From assembly GCF_002863585.1 (NCBI RefSeq), contig NZ_PGUY01000023.1, positions 1-51,575 of the forward strand: a DNA stretch of 51,575 nucleotides. The letters run 5' to 3'. This document shows positions 42,414-51,404 of this stretch, piece by piece. Position 1 is the stretch's first letter, and every line of letters begins with the position of its first letter. Origin of the DNA: Peribacillus deserti (GTDB lineage: Bacteria; Bacillota; Bacilli; Bacillales; DSM-1321). The notes under the pieces were generated by a model. That model saw nothing but the letters and a program-made list of their open reading frames with translations. It was not told the origin of the DNA and did no database searches. Position numbers and translations under genes: made by a program.

Positions 42414-43259
42414 GTGAGCCGATTAATTCTAGTGGAAGGACTTCCCGGGTCCGGAAAGTCCACTATCGCAAAGCTTATTCATGAAATTGCTGGAGACATG
42501 AGCTTGAATCCGGTGTTGTTTCAGGAGGGTGATGTCAATCATCCTGCAGATTATGAAAGTACCGCTTACGTAAGTGAAGAAGAATATCTCCGGCTTAAAG
42601 AAAAACCGGAATATCAGCCATTTCTAAAAAGTGAATATATTTTTCCGTTCGGTGAGGGTCTTGTGATACCATATGGAAAACTGAAAAAGGAGTACGGAGA
42701 GGAGTTCCCAAGCGGTCTGCTTCAAGCTCTGTATCCACATGATATCTATGAATTGCCCTTTGAATTAAATGAACAGCTTATTTCAGAGAGGTGGAAACAG
42801 TTTGCTCAAAAAGCTTATACAGAGAATTATTATTATATATTTGAATGCTGTTTTATACAAAACCCGGTTACAGTAGGGATGGTTAAGTACGGCGTATCAG
42901 ATAAACAAGTATTGAATTATATTGAAGGACTGGCTAACGAAGTATCTAGTCTGCGGCCGTTATTGATATATATCGAACAGGATCATTATGGATATGCCTT
43001 TGAAAAGGCGGTAAAAGAAAGATCCCCTCAATGGTCAAAAGGCTTTGCTGAATATTATACAAAACAGGGATATGGTAAAAAACACGGAATGCAGGGGCTG
43101 GGTGGTGCATTAGAGGTTCTGATGGAAAGAAGGAGATTAGAGAATTCCATATACGATGAGCTTCACATCGCTAAGGTTAAAATCAATAATTCAAATTTTA
43201 ATACAGTAGAAGTTAGAGAGAAGTTAAAAGAAGTAATCTGCAGATATTCAGGAGAATAA
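42414..43259 (+). CDS. P-loop kinase-like protein
   Basis: The 281-residue protein begins LILVEGLPGSGKSTIAKLI, a Walker A motif typical of small-molecule kinases and nucleotidyl-binding proteins. It continues as a mixed alpha/beta protein with FQEGDVNHPADYESTAYVS and YYYIFECCFIQNPVTVGM. I recognise a family of Bacillus P-loop proteins but know no substrate. The start is GTG at 42414, with GAGGGAATCATAG upstream. It is a single gene. Confidence 0.78.
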   Translation: MSRLILVEGLPGSGKSTIAKLIHEIAGDMSLNPVLFQEGDVNHPADYESTAYVSEEEYLRLKEKPEYQPFLKSEYIFPFGEGLVIPYGKLKKEYGEEFPSGLLQALYPHDIYELPFELNEQLISERWKQFAQKAYTENYYYIFECCFIQNPVTVGMVKYGVSDKQVLNYIEGLANEVSSLRPLLIYIEQDHYGYAFEKAVKERSPQWSKGFAEYYTKQGYGKKHGMQGLGGALEVLMERRRLENSIYDELHIAKVKINNSNFNTVEVREKLKEVICRYSGE

Positions 43260-43563
43260 TAAACAAGATGTAAAGAAAAGCCGTCATTTTGGCTGGGAGC
43301 TTTTCTTCATAGTTCCGTCTCAGGGAGTTAAAGCTTGGTTTCGATTCATCAAATTTTTTCAACAAAAACAGAGCTTTGCCGGCGCGCCAGTAATCCCAAA
43401 GCTTTTTTACTGCTGCCCCGGGTCCTGGTTTCCGGGAGTAATCCAACAACGATTAAGTTTTCTATTTCCGCTAAAGCTTCTTACATTTTTCAATTTATTG
43501 CCGATATTAACAATAAGCGGTTGATCATTAGTTATCTTTTATGGGAGCTAAAAGGAAATGAAA
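43260..43563 (+). other. Gap upstream of the GGDEF-EAL gene
   Basis: No gene is supported. GC-richer patches at 43375-43440 (GCCGGCGCGCC, CCCCGGGTCC) could fold. I looked for a cyclic di-GMP riboswitch core and could not identify one. Confidence 0.35.
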
Positions 43564-45801
43564 ATGGTTTTAAGAAAACAAAAACGGAACCGGATTGCGA
43601 TTATATGTATCTTTATTATCGTATCAGAGATTCTCTTTGATGCAGGGTCATTCATTATACCAGAAAGCAAGCTGGTATTATGGTTTGTTCATTTTTGCTT
43701 TAGTATTCTAACGGTGTTTTTATTGCTTAGACTACTCGGAGGGTCTGATAAAATATCAGCGGAATTACATAAAAGCAACCAAAAACTAAGAAATATTTTG
43801 GATACTCTGGATGTGGCCATTTGGTCTCATGATATGAAAGCTAATACACTGATTATTTCCCCAGAGATCGAAAAAATGTATGGGTACTCTAAAGAGAAAT
43901 TTTATCAGGATCTTAGTTTATGGAATAAGGTCATTGATCCTGAAGATTCCTATATATTGGATGAAAGAGCCGAACGGCTTCAATCTGGGCTGCCCGTGAC
44001 CAGTGTTTATCGTATAAAGCGGCCGGATGGTGAAGTAAGGTGGATCCAGGACAGAGGAATTCCTACACTGGACAGTAAAGGGGAAATGGTGTACTTCACC
44101 AGTGTTTTATTCGATATAACCGATCGAAGGGAAAGTGAAGATTTATATCGGAGTTTGATTGATATGTCTCCAGACATTATAACTGTCATCAGCAATAAAC
44201 AAATTGATTATGTCAATGAAACAGGAAGCAGGCTGGTGGGTGCAGCCGTTCCCTGTGAACTTATCGGGAAGCCAATCTCTACCTTTGTCTCTCCGGAATC
44301 CATTAGAGACATCAGGAATGTATTGAATGCATCGGAGCAATCAGTGTCAGGAATGACTCGCTTTGAATTGGAAGTGAAACGTCTGGACGGGGGAACCATT
44401 GAGATGGAGATGTCCGCCATGCCTATCCTTTATGAGGGAAGGCAGGCCAGGCAGGTAGTCGGCAGGGACATTACTGAACGGAAGAAGGCTGAAAGAACGA
44501 TTGAGCATATGGCATATCATGATTCTCTGACCGGTCTGCCCAATCGGAATATGTTCAGAAATACATTGGATAGCTTGATGCAGGATTCCGCCGTGGAAGG
44601 TCTGGCCGTTTTATTTTTAGATATAGACCGGTTCAAAATCATTAATGATACCAAAGGTCATACGATAGGTGATTCATTGCTTAAACAAGTGGCCCAGAGA
44701 TTGGAAACTGCCGTAGGGAAAGAGGGGCTGGTCTCCAGGCAGGGAGGTGACGAATTTATTATCTTATTAAAGGATATGGACCTTGATTATGTAGAGAAGG
44801 TGGCACAGAGGATCCTCAGTAAATTCGCAAAGCCTTTTGCCTTGAATGGTGATGAATTCTTTGTGACTCCGAGTATTGGAATCAGTGTCTATCCCAAGGA
44901 CGGAGCTGACCAGGACACCTTAATCAAGCATGCAGATACTGCTATGTACCTCGCGAAGGAAAAAGGAAAGAATAATTACCAGTTTTATACCCCTGATTTA
45001 GATAGTCAGTCTCTGCGTAAAATGGAATTGGAAAAAGGCTTAAGAAAGGCCCTGGCTTATAACCAATTTGTACTTCACTATCAGCCGCAGGTACAGGTTG
45101 AGTCCGGGAATGTAGTAGGCATTGAAGCCTTGATACGTTGGGAGCATCCTAAACTTGGCATCATATCGCCTGGAGAATTTATTCCTCTTGCAGAAGAGAC
45201 CGGGCTGATCGTGCAAATGGGGAAATGGGTGCTGAGGACAGCCGCTGAACAAAATAAAAGGTGGCAGGATGCCGGGCTTCCGCCTGTGCCGGTTGCCGTT
45301 AATGTTTCAGTCAGGCAGATACAGGACGACGGACTTGTAGAGGACGTTAAACAGATTTTAGAGGAGACTGGTTTGGCCCCTCGTTATCTTGAGCTTGAAA
45401 TTACCGAAAGCATTATGCAGAACATCGAGAGATCTACCATCATTTTAGACGAATTAAAAGACCTTGGAGTTATATTGTCATTAGATGATTTTGGTAAGGG
45501 CTACTCATCGCTGAGCTATCTGAAGCATCTGCCGATCGACATTATTAAAATTGATAAATCCTTTATCGATGATATCTTAGATTTATCCAGTCCTGGTTCA
45601 ATTGCTAAAGCAATCATAGACATGGGACAAAATATGAACTTTACTGTTATAGCAGAAGGAATAGAAAAAGAAGAACAAGTGGCATTTCTTTTGGAGAATG
45701 CCTGTAAAATAGGGCAGGGCTATTATTTCAGCAGACCCGTACCGGCGCATCTGATCAGTGAATTTTTGCAAAAGCGGCTGCAGGAAATCATTATACAATA
45801 G
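43564..45801 (+). CDS. Membrane PAS-PAS-GGDEF-EAL cyclic di-GMP signalling protein
   Basis: The 745-residue protein has two N-terminal membrane helices (about 10-28 and 36-58) and PAS domain 1 (about 75-190, with SPEIEKMYGYSKEKF). PAS 2 spans about 195-312 and ends VVGRDITERKKAERTIEHM. GGDEF is intact (QGGDEFIIL, about residue 394). EAL is intact (EALIRWEHP at about 521, then NVSVRQ, LEITES, LDDFGKGYSSL, IKIDKSF, IAEGIE and GQGYYFSRP). Both synthase and phosphodiesterase sites look complete. No RxxD inhibitory site is seen before GGDEF. ATG 43564 is chosen because AAAGGA is about 7 bases upstream. ATG 43558 is too close to it. Confidence 0.95.
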   Translation: MVLRKQKRNRIAIICIFIIVSEILFDAGSFIIPESKLVLWFVHFCFSILTVFLLLRLLGGSDKISAELHKSNQKLRNILDTLDVAIWSHDMKANTLIISPEIEKMYGYSKEKFYQDLSLWNKVIDPEDSYILDERAERLQSGLPVTSVYRIKRPDGEVRWIQDRGIPTLDSKGEMVYFTSVLFDITDRRESEDLYRSLIDMSPDIITVISNKQIDYVNETGSRLVGAAVPCELIGKPISTFVSPESIRDIRNVLNASEQSVSGMTRFELEVKRLDGGTIEMEMSAMPILYEGRQARQVVGRDITERKKAERTIEHMAYHDSLTGLPNRNMFRNTLDSLMQDSAVEGLAVLFLDIDRFKIINDTKGHTIGDSLLKQVAQRLETAVGKEGLVSRQGGDEFIILLKDMDLDYVEKVAQRILSKFAKPFALNGDEFFVTPSIGISVYPKDGADQDTLIKHADTAMYLAKEKGKNNYQFYTPDLDSQSLRKMELEKGLRKALAYNQFVLHYQPQVQVESGNVVGIEALIRWEHPKLGIISPGEFIPLAEETGLIVQMGKWVLRTAAEQNKRWQDAGLPPVPVAVNVSVRQIQDDGLVEDVKQILEETGLAPRYLELEITESIMQNIERSTIILDELKDLGVILSLDDFGKGYSSLSYLKHLPIDIIKIDKSFIDDILDLSSPGSIAKAIIDMGQNMNFTVIAEGIEKEEQVAFLLENACKIGQGYYFSRPVPAHLISEFLQKRLQEIIIQ

Positions 45802-45816
45802 CTGTTTAACACAAAT

Positions 45817-45851
45817 AAAAGAAGCATTGCAGGTCTGCAATGCTTCTTTAT
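45817..45851. terminator. Bidirectional terminator
   Basis: A 15-base perfect stem (AAAGAAGCATTGCAG and its complement) lies between the GGDEF-EAL gene and the convergent ywbE. It overlaps the ywbE stop. Confidence 0.88.
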
Positions 45852-46054
45852 TTAGTCCCGGCATGGATCGATTTGACCCTGCCGACTTGTCCGTCTGTAA
45901 GCCTCACTTTTATACCATGAGGATGGAAACTTGAATTTGTTAAGATATCCTTAACAATCCCGCTCGTAGTTTTACCTGTCCTTTGGTCTGCCTTCAAAAC
46001 AATATCGACAGACATTCCCGGCTTGATATCACTTCTATTCTGTCCGCTCATCAT
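45848..46054 (-). CDS. ywbE: YwbE family protein (DUF2196)
   Basis: The 68-residue protein has the YwbE signature: GMSVDIVLKADQRTGKTTSG, HPHGIKVRLTDGQVGRV. Function unknown. The small basic beta-rich fold suggests nucleic acid binding. ATG 46054 overlaps the upstream gene's stop (ATGATG), so translation is probably coupled to it. Confidence 0.88.
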   Translation of the reverse strand: MMSGQNRSDIKPGMSVDIVLKADQRTGKTTSGIVKDILTNSSFHPHGIKVRLTDGQVGRVKSIHAGTK

Positions 46055-46254
46055 GTTCCCATTTTTCTGCGCTGATTGCTGACTTTTTTTGTTTGCTGGC
46101 TTTTCATCTTTTTCCCTTCCTGCGTATTGCCGGACATGGATTTATTGCCAGTGGATTGATTCTTCTTGTTTGCCAGCTGCTGTTTTATAGCATCCTGAAG
46201 GCTGATTTTCTTTTTAGAAGTTTCTGATGTTTGATCTTGCTTGGACTCAGTCAT
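46051..46254 (-). CDS. Small disordered Lys/Gln/Ser-rich protein
   Basis: The 67-residue, highly charged protein has one helical segment (KKKISLQDAIKQQLANKK) and a basic low-complexity tail. ATG 46254 follows AGGAGGG by 8 bases. It is coupled to ywbE by stop/start overlap. I do not recognise a family. Confidence 0.65.
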   Translation of the reverse strand: MTESKQDQTSETSKKKISLQDAIKQQLANKKNQSTGNKSMSGNTQEGKKMKSQQTKKVSNQRRKMGT

Positions 46255-46571
46255 TTTATATACCCTCCTGCTCATCGTAATATGTTCAGTATAGCCTATT
46301 ATCGATCTATGTGAATATTTAATTCCTGTTAATATATAAAAATTCTCCTCGATGGGATCCTTTTGAGCCTTCTAGAAGAAAGAGGCTGTAAGCACAAAGC
46401 CTTAAAAATGGAAAATTGAAGGGATACTTACTTGCTAAATTCCTTAGATTCTGTTAATCTAAAATAAATTATTTTTGTTCGGTGTATAGGATAGCAAGTG
46501 TTAACTTTTCGTCTTGGATCACTAAGAGCAAGGATAGTAATATGGTGTTTTCACACTAGGAGGCAACAAAA
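46255..46571 (+). other. Divergent gap and long leader of the cold-shock gene
   Basis: The last 100 bases before the cold-shock start contain no gene and probably form a 5' leader. Such leaders regulate csp genes by cold-dependent folding, though I cannot show the fold here. No other feature is seen. Confidence 0.4.
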
Positions 46572-46772
46572 ATGGAACAAGGTAAAGTAAAATGGTTTAA
46601 TGCAGAAAAAGGTTTTGGTTTTATCGAGCGTGAAGGTGGAGACGACGTATTCGTACATTTCTCAGCTATCCAAGGCGAAGGCTTCAAAACACTTGAAGAA
46701 GGTCAAAGCGTAACTTTTGACGTAGAACAAGGTAACCGTGGACCTCAAGCTTCTAACGTAAATAAAGCGTAA
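46572..46772 (+). CDS. Cold-shock protein (CspB/CspD type)
   Basis: The 66-residue single cold-shock domain has RNP1 KGFGFI and RNP2 VFVHF. It is an RNA chaperone that binds single-stranded RNA and DNA. AGGAGG is 7 bases before the ATG. Codon use looks optimised, with many GAA, GTA and CGT codons, as in highly expressed genes. A strong terminator follows. Confidence 0.96.
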   Translation: MEQGKVKWFNAEKGFGFIEREGGDDVFVHFSAIQGEGFKTLEEGQSVTFDVEQGNRGPQASNVNKA

Positions 46773-46786
46773 TGGACTGATTGTCC

Positions 46787-46818
46787 GAAAGCAGACCCAT
46801 TTGGGTCTGCTTTTTTTA
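46787..46818 (+). terminator. Terminator of the cold-shock gene
   Basis: Stem AAAGCAGACCC / GGGTCTGCTTT with a 4-base loop and a long T-run. Confidence 0.9.
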
Positions 46819-47060
46819 TGCTTGAGGGTAGATATCCAAAAAGCTGGTGAGAAACTTCCCCGATTTAATGGCAGTGGAAACGTATGGCTTGCTCTCGACT
46901 GACGTATCGTGGAAAATAGGGGCTGTCCGTCGTTTAATATACAGAGGCCAATGACGTGATTAATTATATGTTTAAAAGGAATCCTAAACAAGGGGCGGTT
47001 CCGTCACTTAATTTAGAAAACCATCTTACCGATTCTGTTAAATAAGGGAGAGTATAATAA

Positions 47061-48077
47061 ATGAGCCAAGAATCAAGCATTAATATAGGAGGACTTTCCT
47101 TTGAATGGAACCTAGATAAAGGTCAATTCCTCTATGAAGGGGAAGACGCAATATTATTCTGGATTAGTTCTGCCATGAAAACCTTATTTGATTCCATTGA
47201 GGAAATCTCAGGGGCTGAATCAGCAAGTCTTGTTTTGGAGACCACTGGGTTCCGTCAGGGCCTTGTAGTAGGTGAATACTTCCAAAGGATGAACTTAAAT
47301 GTCAACGAAGTGGCAAAAGTCCTTCCGAATACGTATGGATCGGCCGGCTGGGGCGAAATTGTCATTAAGGAACTGGATGCAGGTAAAAAGTCTCTTCTCG
47401 TACAGCTGAAAAACAGCTGGGAATATAAAATTAATAAGGCACAGGGCAAGACCTCGGCAGGAAGTTTTATGCCTGCCCACTATGCCGGAATATTCACAGG
47501 GCTTTTTGGCACGAATATCTGGTATTCCATCCGGCAGAGCCAGATTTCAGGTCATGCAGAGGATATAGTGGAATACTTCCCTTCAGACATTTCCGTTACT
47601 ACTAACATTCACGAGCTTGCCAGACGCAAGGAAACAGAGCAGATTCAGATGCTTGAGGCGGTAGTAGAGGACAAAACGAGGGAGCTGCAGGGCTTGGTTA
47701 AGGAACTATCTTCCCCTATCATACCCGTTCTCGAAGGCGTAGTTGTGGTCCCGCTCCTGGGCAGATATGACGAAGCACGCTCTACGGACCTGATTGAAAG
47801 AACCTTAAACAATCTGCCCAAATATCAGGCTGATTATCTAATCCTCGATCTGACAGGGCTTGATAAGGATCTTAGCGATTATACGGCTCACTTTATCCAG
47901 AAACTTGGTTCAGCTGCCAACCTGATCGGTATGAAAACCATCCTGGTGGGCATATCCCCTGAATTATCCATCATCATCGCTAACTCAAACATCGGGCTGG
48001 CCAAATACGACTGCTTCCAAACACTCCAGCACGGGATTTACTACGCATTAGGCCAGGCCGGAAGAAAAATCATCTGA
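47061..48077 (+). CDS. RsbR-like STAS protein with a V4R-like sensor domain
   Basis: The 338-residue protein has an N-terminal region (about 20-190) resembling 4-vinyl-reductase/heme-NO-type ligand-binding domains (FRQGLVVGEYF, GSAGWGEI). A short coiled linker (about 190-215, ARRKETEQIQMLEAVVEDKT) leads to a C-terminal STAS domain with the RsbR hallmark SSPIIPVLEGVVVVPLLGRYD and YLILDLTGL. RsbR proteins form stressosomes that control sigma-B. No rsbS or rsbT gene is adjacent. GGGAG lies about 10 bases before the ATG. Confidence 0.85.
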   Translation: MSQESSINIGGLSFEWNLDKGQFLYEGEDAILFWISSAMKTLFDSIEEISGAESASLVLETTGFRQGLVVGEYFQRMNLNVNEVAKVLPNTYGSAGWGEIVIKELDAGKKSLLVQLKNSWEYKINKAQGKTSAGSFMPAHYAGIFTGLFGTNIWYSIRQSQISGHAEDIVEYFPSDISVTTNIHELARRKETEQIQMLEAVVEDKTRELQGLVKELSSPIIPVLEGVVVVPLLGRYDEARSTDLIERTLNNLPKYQADYLILDLTGLDKDLSDYTAHFIQKLGSAANLIGMKTILVGISPELSIIIANSNIGLAKYDCFQTLQHGIYYALGQAGRKII

Positions 48078-48507
48078 TTGTGGGGACTGTCCCCCATTTC
48101 CCGGGGGTGAGAATGGCGCCATAGATAGTTTTGTGGCGGGGGCAGTCCTTATTTCCCGTGCGTACTTAGCGATTAGGGATGTATTGGTGGGAAACTAGGG
48201 GCATCTTTAATTCAAAGGGCGTTATGCCCAAGGGCATGACCCGCTGCTGATGGAAAACCGGCACATTTAGAAGATTTTGACGACCTAGGCAATGTATGAA
48301 ACCTTGCTTAGGTTTTGTCATGTATGCTGATCATAAAATTTTATACTAAAGTTTATACCTCCTATGATTGAGTTTTTAATTATCCCTTGGCATTATGATA
48401 TATGCCCTTATGTATCCTGGCCTCTTACATTGGCCGTCTTTCTAAGCCGGGACTCCTGTACATTTCCCTTACCTCTCGTACCCACATATCCAATGCCAAG
48501 AAAAAAA
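48078..48507. other. Gap with shared 19-base motif
   Basis: 48084-48102 repeats the motif at 23141-23159. It is followed by a second, looser GGGGGCAGTCC block near 48137. No gene is supported, and frames near 48364 lack ribosome sites. Confidence 0.5.
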
Positions 48508-48533
48508 CCGATCACGAGGACCGGTCTTTCCTT
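48505..48533 (-). terminator. Terminator of the small membrane protein gene
   Basis: On the minus strand a short stem AGACCG / CGGTTT is followed by TTTTTT. It is modest in stem length. Confidence 0.5.
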
Positions 48534-48534
48534 C

Positions 48535-48723
48535 TTATATAATTACATATATACCAATTCCAACTAATAATACAAAAGCTAAAACAACATACATCCATGT
48601 GAGCCGGGATAAATTGCCCCGTGTTGCGGTGCTGTAGTCTTCATCGCTTTTGCCGCCTAACAAAATTGTCCCAATTAATGAAAAAATGCCAATAATAATC
48701 ACTAAAATAATAGCCAGTTTCAT
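48535..48723 (-). CDS. Small two-helix membrane protein
   Basis: The 62-residue protein has two membrane helices (LAIILVIIIGIFSLIGTILL and MYVVLAFVLLVGIGIYVII) joined by a polar loop. Function unknown. A ribosome-site-like GGAGTGATG precedes the ATG on the minus strand. It lies downstream of patB, separated by a strong terminator. Confidence 0.7.
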   Translation of the reverse strand: MKLAIILVIIIGIFSLIGTILLGGKSDEDYSTATRGNLSRLTWMYVVLAFVLLVGIGIYVII

Positions 48724-48810
48724 GTTTTCATCACTCCATTAAGGTTATTTTACAATAAAAGGAGCGTTAGGCAGGTAGAATTTTTGACAATAATATGGCT
48801 TTTACCTTTA

Positions 48811-48852
48811 AAAAAAGAGCATGATTCACACATGTGAACGATGCTCTTTTTT
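48811..48852 (-). terminator. Terminator of patB
   Basis: Arms AAAAAAGAGCAT and its complement enclose an inner TTCACA/TGTGAA pairing. T-runs lie on both sides. Confidence 0.88.
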
Positions 48853-48854
48853 GC

Positions 48855-50024
48855 TTATGTAAGGGCAGTTTTTAATCGGTGCAGTCCGTCTTCCAGAATT
48901 TCGCGGGGGCAGCCGATATTCATCCGGACAAACCCTTCTCCTCCAGGACCGAACTTTGTGCCAGGATCGAGCGCAAGCTTTCCTTTTTTTGTGAGTCTCT
49001 CATTTAACTCTTTGTCGGTCATGCCTAGACTGCTGCAGTTGATCCAGAGTAAAAAGGAAGCCTGGGGCATCATGCATGAAAGGCCTGGAAGCTCTCTGCT
49101 TATGTAGCTCATCGCATATTCTGCGTTGTCCTTAATATAGGCCAGAATAGAATCAAGCCAATAGGAACCGCTAGTGTAAGCAGCCTCCATCGCAGTCAAT
49201 GCGAATATATTGAGTCCGTCAAAGCCTCTGCGGTCATGCACATCGTTGAATTTCTGCAGCAATTCTTTGTTCTCAGATATAACCACAGAAGCTTGAAGAC
49301 CTGCAATATTAAAGGTTTTACTTGGAGCCATGGCTGTTATCGTGATATCAGCAATTTCTGGGCTGATAGACGCAAGGGGGGTATGGCGGTTGGGCGACAG
49401 TGCCAGATCCGAGTGAATTTCATCAGAAATGATCACAACGTTATAGCGTCTGCACAGCTCTCCAATCGTTTTAAGTTCATCTTTCGTCCATACCCGGCCT
49501 CCTGGATTATGAGGGCTGCAGAATAGAAATAACTTTACGCCCGACTTTAGTTTTTCCTCAAAGTCTTCAAAATCAATTACATAGCGGCCGTTTTCCAAAA
49601 TTAATTCATTATTTACAAGCGTCCTGTCATTTTTTATAACCATGTTATAAAACGGGGCATATACAGGAGACTGGACTAAAACGCCGTCTCCGGGCTCCGT
49701 CAGCGCCTGGATGCTTGCCGCTAACGCAGAAACGACTCCTGCGCTGAAAGTGATCCACGACGTATCGATCTTCCAATTGTGCCGTTTCTCCATCCAGAGG
49801 GTGATGGAATTATATAATTCTTTTGAAGGCGAAGTATACCCAAATACCGGGTGCTTGATTCTTGCTTCCAAAGCTTCTGTTACCTCAGGCGGAGAGGGAA
49901 AATCCATGTCAGCCACCCACATTGGCAGGAGTTCCTTATCACCGAACCTCTCACCGACCAGATCCCACTTTAAACAGGACGTATTTTTTCTAACGATCAC
50001 TTGATCAAAAGCGATGTCTAACAT
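48855..50024 (-). CDS. patB: Cystathionine beta-lyase/aminotransferase PatB (MalY type)
   Basis: The 389-residue fold-type I PLP enzyme of the MalY/PatB group cleaves cystathionine or cysteine C-S bonds. It shows LLPMWVADMDFPSPPEV, FCSPHNPGGRVW, IISDEIHSDL and the PLP lysine in MAPSKTFNIAGLQ. The start ATG at 50024 has GGGGTGA at about 6 bases. The longer frame to 50081 has no site. In B. subtilis patB is next to kinB-kapB and kapD. Here it is about 10 kb from them, on the same side of yugE-yugF. Confidence 0.94.
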   Translation of the reverse strand: MLDIAFDQVIVRKNTSCLKWDLVGERFGDKELLPMWVADMDFPSPPEVTEALEARIKHPVFGYTSPSKELYNSITLWMEKRHNWKIDTSWITFSAGVVSALAASIQALTEPGDGVLVQSPVYAPFYNMVIKNDRTLVNNELILENGRYVIDFEDFEEKLKSGVKLFLFCSPHNPGGRVWTKDELKTIGELCRRYNVVIISDEIHSDLALSPNRHTPLASISPEIADITITAMAPSKTFNIAGLQASVVISENKELLQKFNDVHDRRGFDGLNIFALTAMEAAYTSGSYWLDSILAYIKDNAEYAMSYISRELPGLSCMMPQASFLLWINCSSLGMTDKELNERLTKKGKLALDPGTKFGPGGEGFVRMNIGCPREILEDGLHRLKTALT

Positions 50025-50166
50025 GTGATTCACCCCATTATGTATTATTGAGTAAAGAATGCATCCCGGAAAGGACTCCATTCTATCCCGTTTTTCTAAT
50101 CATTTTTTTATGATACTATAAAAGTTACGAGAATTATCACAAAATCAACAAAATGGAGTGAATATT

Positions 50167-50427
50167 TTGAATAAACAAGATAAATCCATCCCATTGAACC
50201 AGTGGCTGGAGGAATGGGATCCCCTAAATATAGGACCATCTTCTTATGATACCGAGAAAGCCGATATTATGGGGATTCTATACATTACAGACAACCCGCG
50301 CACCGTTGCGGCAAAAATAAAGGAAATCATTGAGTTTTCGTTTGAGGAAACCCTTAGCATGGAGAAATGTCTTGCTGCCGCTAATACGATGCTATTACTC
50401 AAAAATGATTCTTCTTGTTCGATTTAA
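50167..50427 (+). CDS. yugE: YugE family protein (DUF1871)
   Basis: The 86-residue helical protein (NQWLEEWDPLNIGPSSYDTE, FEETLSMEKCLAAANTMLLL) matches the small YugE/DUF1871 family. Function unknown. A TTG start at 50167 has GGAGTG 6 bases upstream. A GTG at 50158 overlaps that site. It is divergent from patB and convergent with yugF, as in B. subtilis. Confidence 0.85.
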   Translation: MNKQDKSIPLNQWLEEWDPLNIGPSSYDTEKADIMGILYITDNPRTVAAKIKEIIEFSFEETLSMEKCLAAANTMLLLKNDSSCSI

Positions 50428-50432
50428 TACAA

Positions 50433-51272
50433 TCAGGCGCCGTCAATAAACTCTTTCATGGAGGTATATACCTTTTCAGGCTCCTCTTCGGGCAAGAGGT
50501 GGCCTATACCTTCAAATATTCTGAGAGTAGAGTTTGGCAGATCCTCATGCAGTCTTCGGCCGATTTCGGGCGGTACCACTTTATCATGCTCGCCCCATAA
50601 TAGCAGACAAGGAGTTTCAATTTGCTTTAAATCCTCTGAAAGTAAATCTCCCTCCCATTCACGTATCATTTTAGTCAGCCCTTTAAAAATTTCGTTGTTT
50701 AGGAAAGGCTGCATATAGCCGTCAACCATTTCCTGGTCTATTAAAGCGTGATTAAATACAACATTCTGCAGATTCCTTTCGACCCCTGTTTTTGCAAGCA
50801 GCCTTTTTACGAATACATGGAAAAACGGCAGGCGGCTGGAGAAGATAAGGGATGCTTTCGACCTCTTCAAATAACCGGAACTGCATAACAGCACTCCTTT
50901 AGCTGCTAATTCTGGGGCATCCTTCATGATATTTAAACAGGTTTGTCCTCCCATAGAATGGCCTGTTAAAATGACTTGGTTAATTTCAAGTGACTTTAGT
51001 AATTCAATAATCATTTTAGAATGATTTTTATGTGAATAAATGTATGAGCTGCTTTTGCCGCTGTTGCCAAAAGGAGGCAGGTCCACCGAAAGAATATTAT
51101 AATCCCGTGCTGCAATAGGAATTAACTTTCTAAAACTAAAAGTTGACGACAGGAAACCATGCAGCAGGAGAATGGTGGTTGTTGATTGAGGATGCGGGTA
51201 GTATTCATAATAAATTTCATTTCCTAAAATGAATTTCTTTTCCTTCACAGACTTCTCTTTCTGTATGATCAA
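50433..51272 (-). CDS. yugF: Alpha/beta hydrolase YugF
   Basis: The 279-residue alpha/beta hydrolase has the oxyanion segment LLLHGFLSSTFSFRKL and the nucleophile elbow LTGHSMGGQ. The acid lies in LLWGEHDKVVP and the histidine in EGIGHLLPEE, so the triad is complete. The substrate is unknown. The start is uncertain. TTG 51272 is 8 bases after AGGTGG. The open frame reaches 51299. It ends 5 bases from the yugE stop. Confidence 0.9.
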   Translation of the reverse strand: MIIQKEKSVKEKKFILGNEIYYEYYPHPQSTTTILLLHGFLSSTFSFRKLIPIAARDYNILSVDLPPFGNSGKSSSYIYSHKNHSKMIIELLKSLEINQVILTGHSMGGQTCLNIMKDAPELAAKGVLLCSSGYLKRSKASLIFSSRLPFFHVFVKRLLAKTGVERNLQNVVFNHALIDQEMVDGYMQPFLNNEIFKGLTKMIREWEGDLLSEDLKQIETPCLLLWGEHDKVVPPEIGRRLHEDLPNSTLRIFEGIGHLLPEEEPEKVYTSMKEFIDGA

Positions 51273-51404
51273 AACACAATCCACCTCTCTAAGAAACATA
51301 TTGGTATTTTACCCATTTATACGGAATAATTCTAACTCTGAGGTATCTGGTTTACATATAAGGTAATTAGCCTCAGTTACTTTTAATCAAGGTAGTTTTC
51401 TAAT

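Noticed and set aside
43260-43563. Cyclic di-GMP riboswitch before the GGDEF-EAL gene
   Set aside because: I could not find the conserved core or the tetraloop-receptor pattern of the GEMM motif. The gap is only generally structured.
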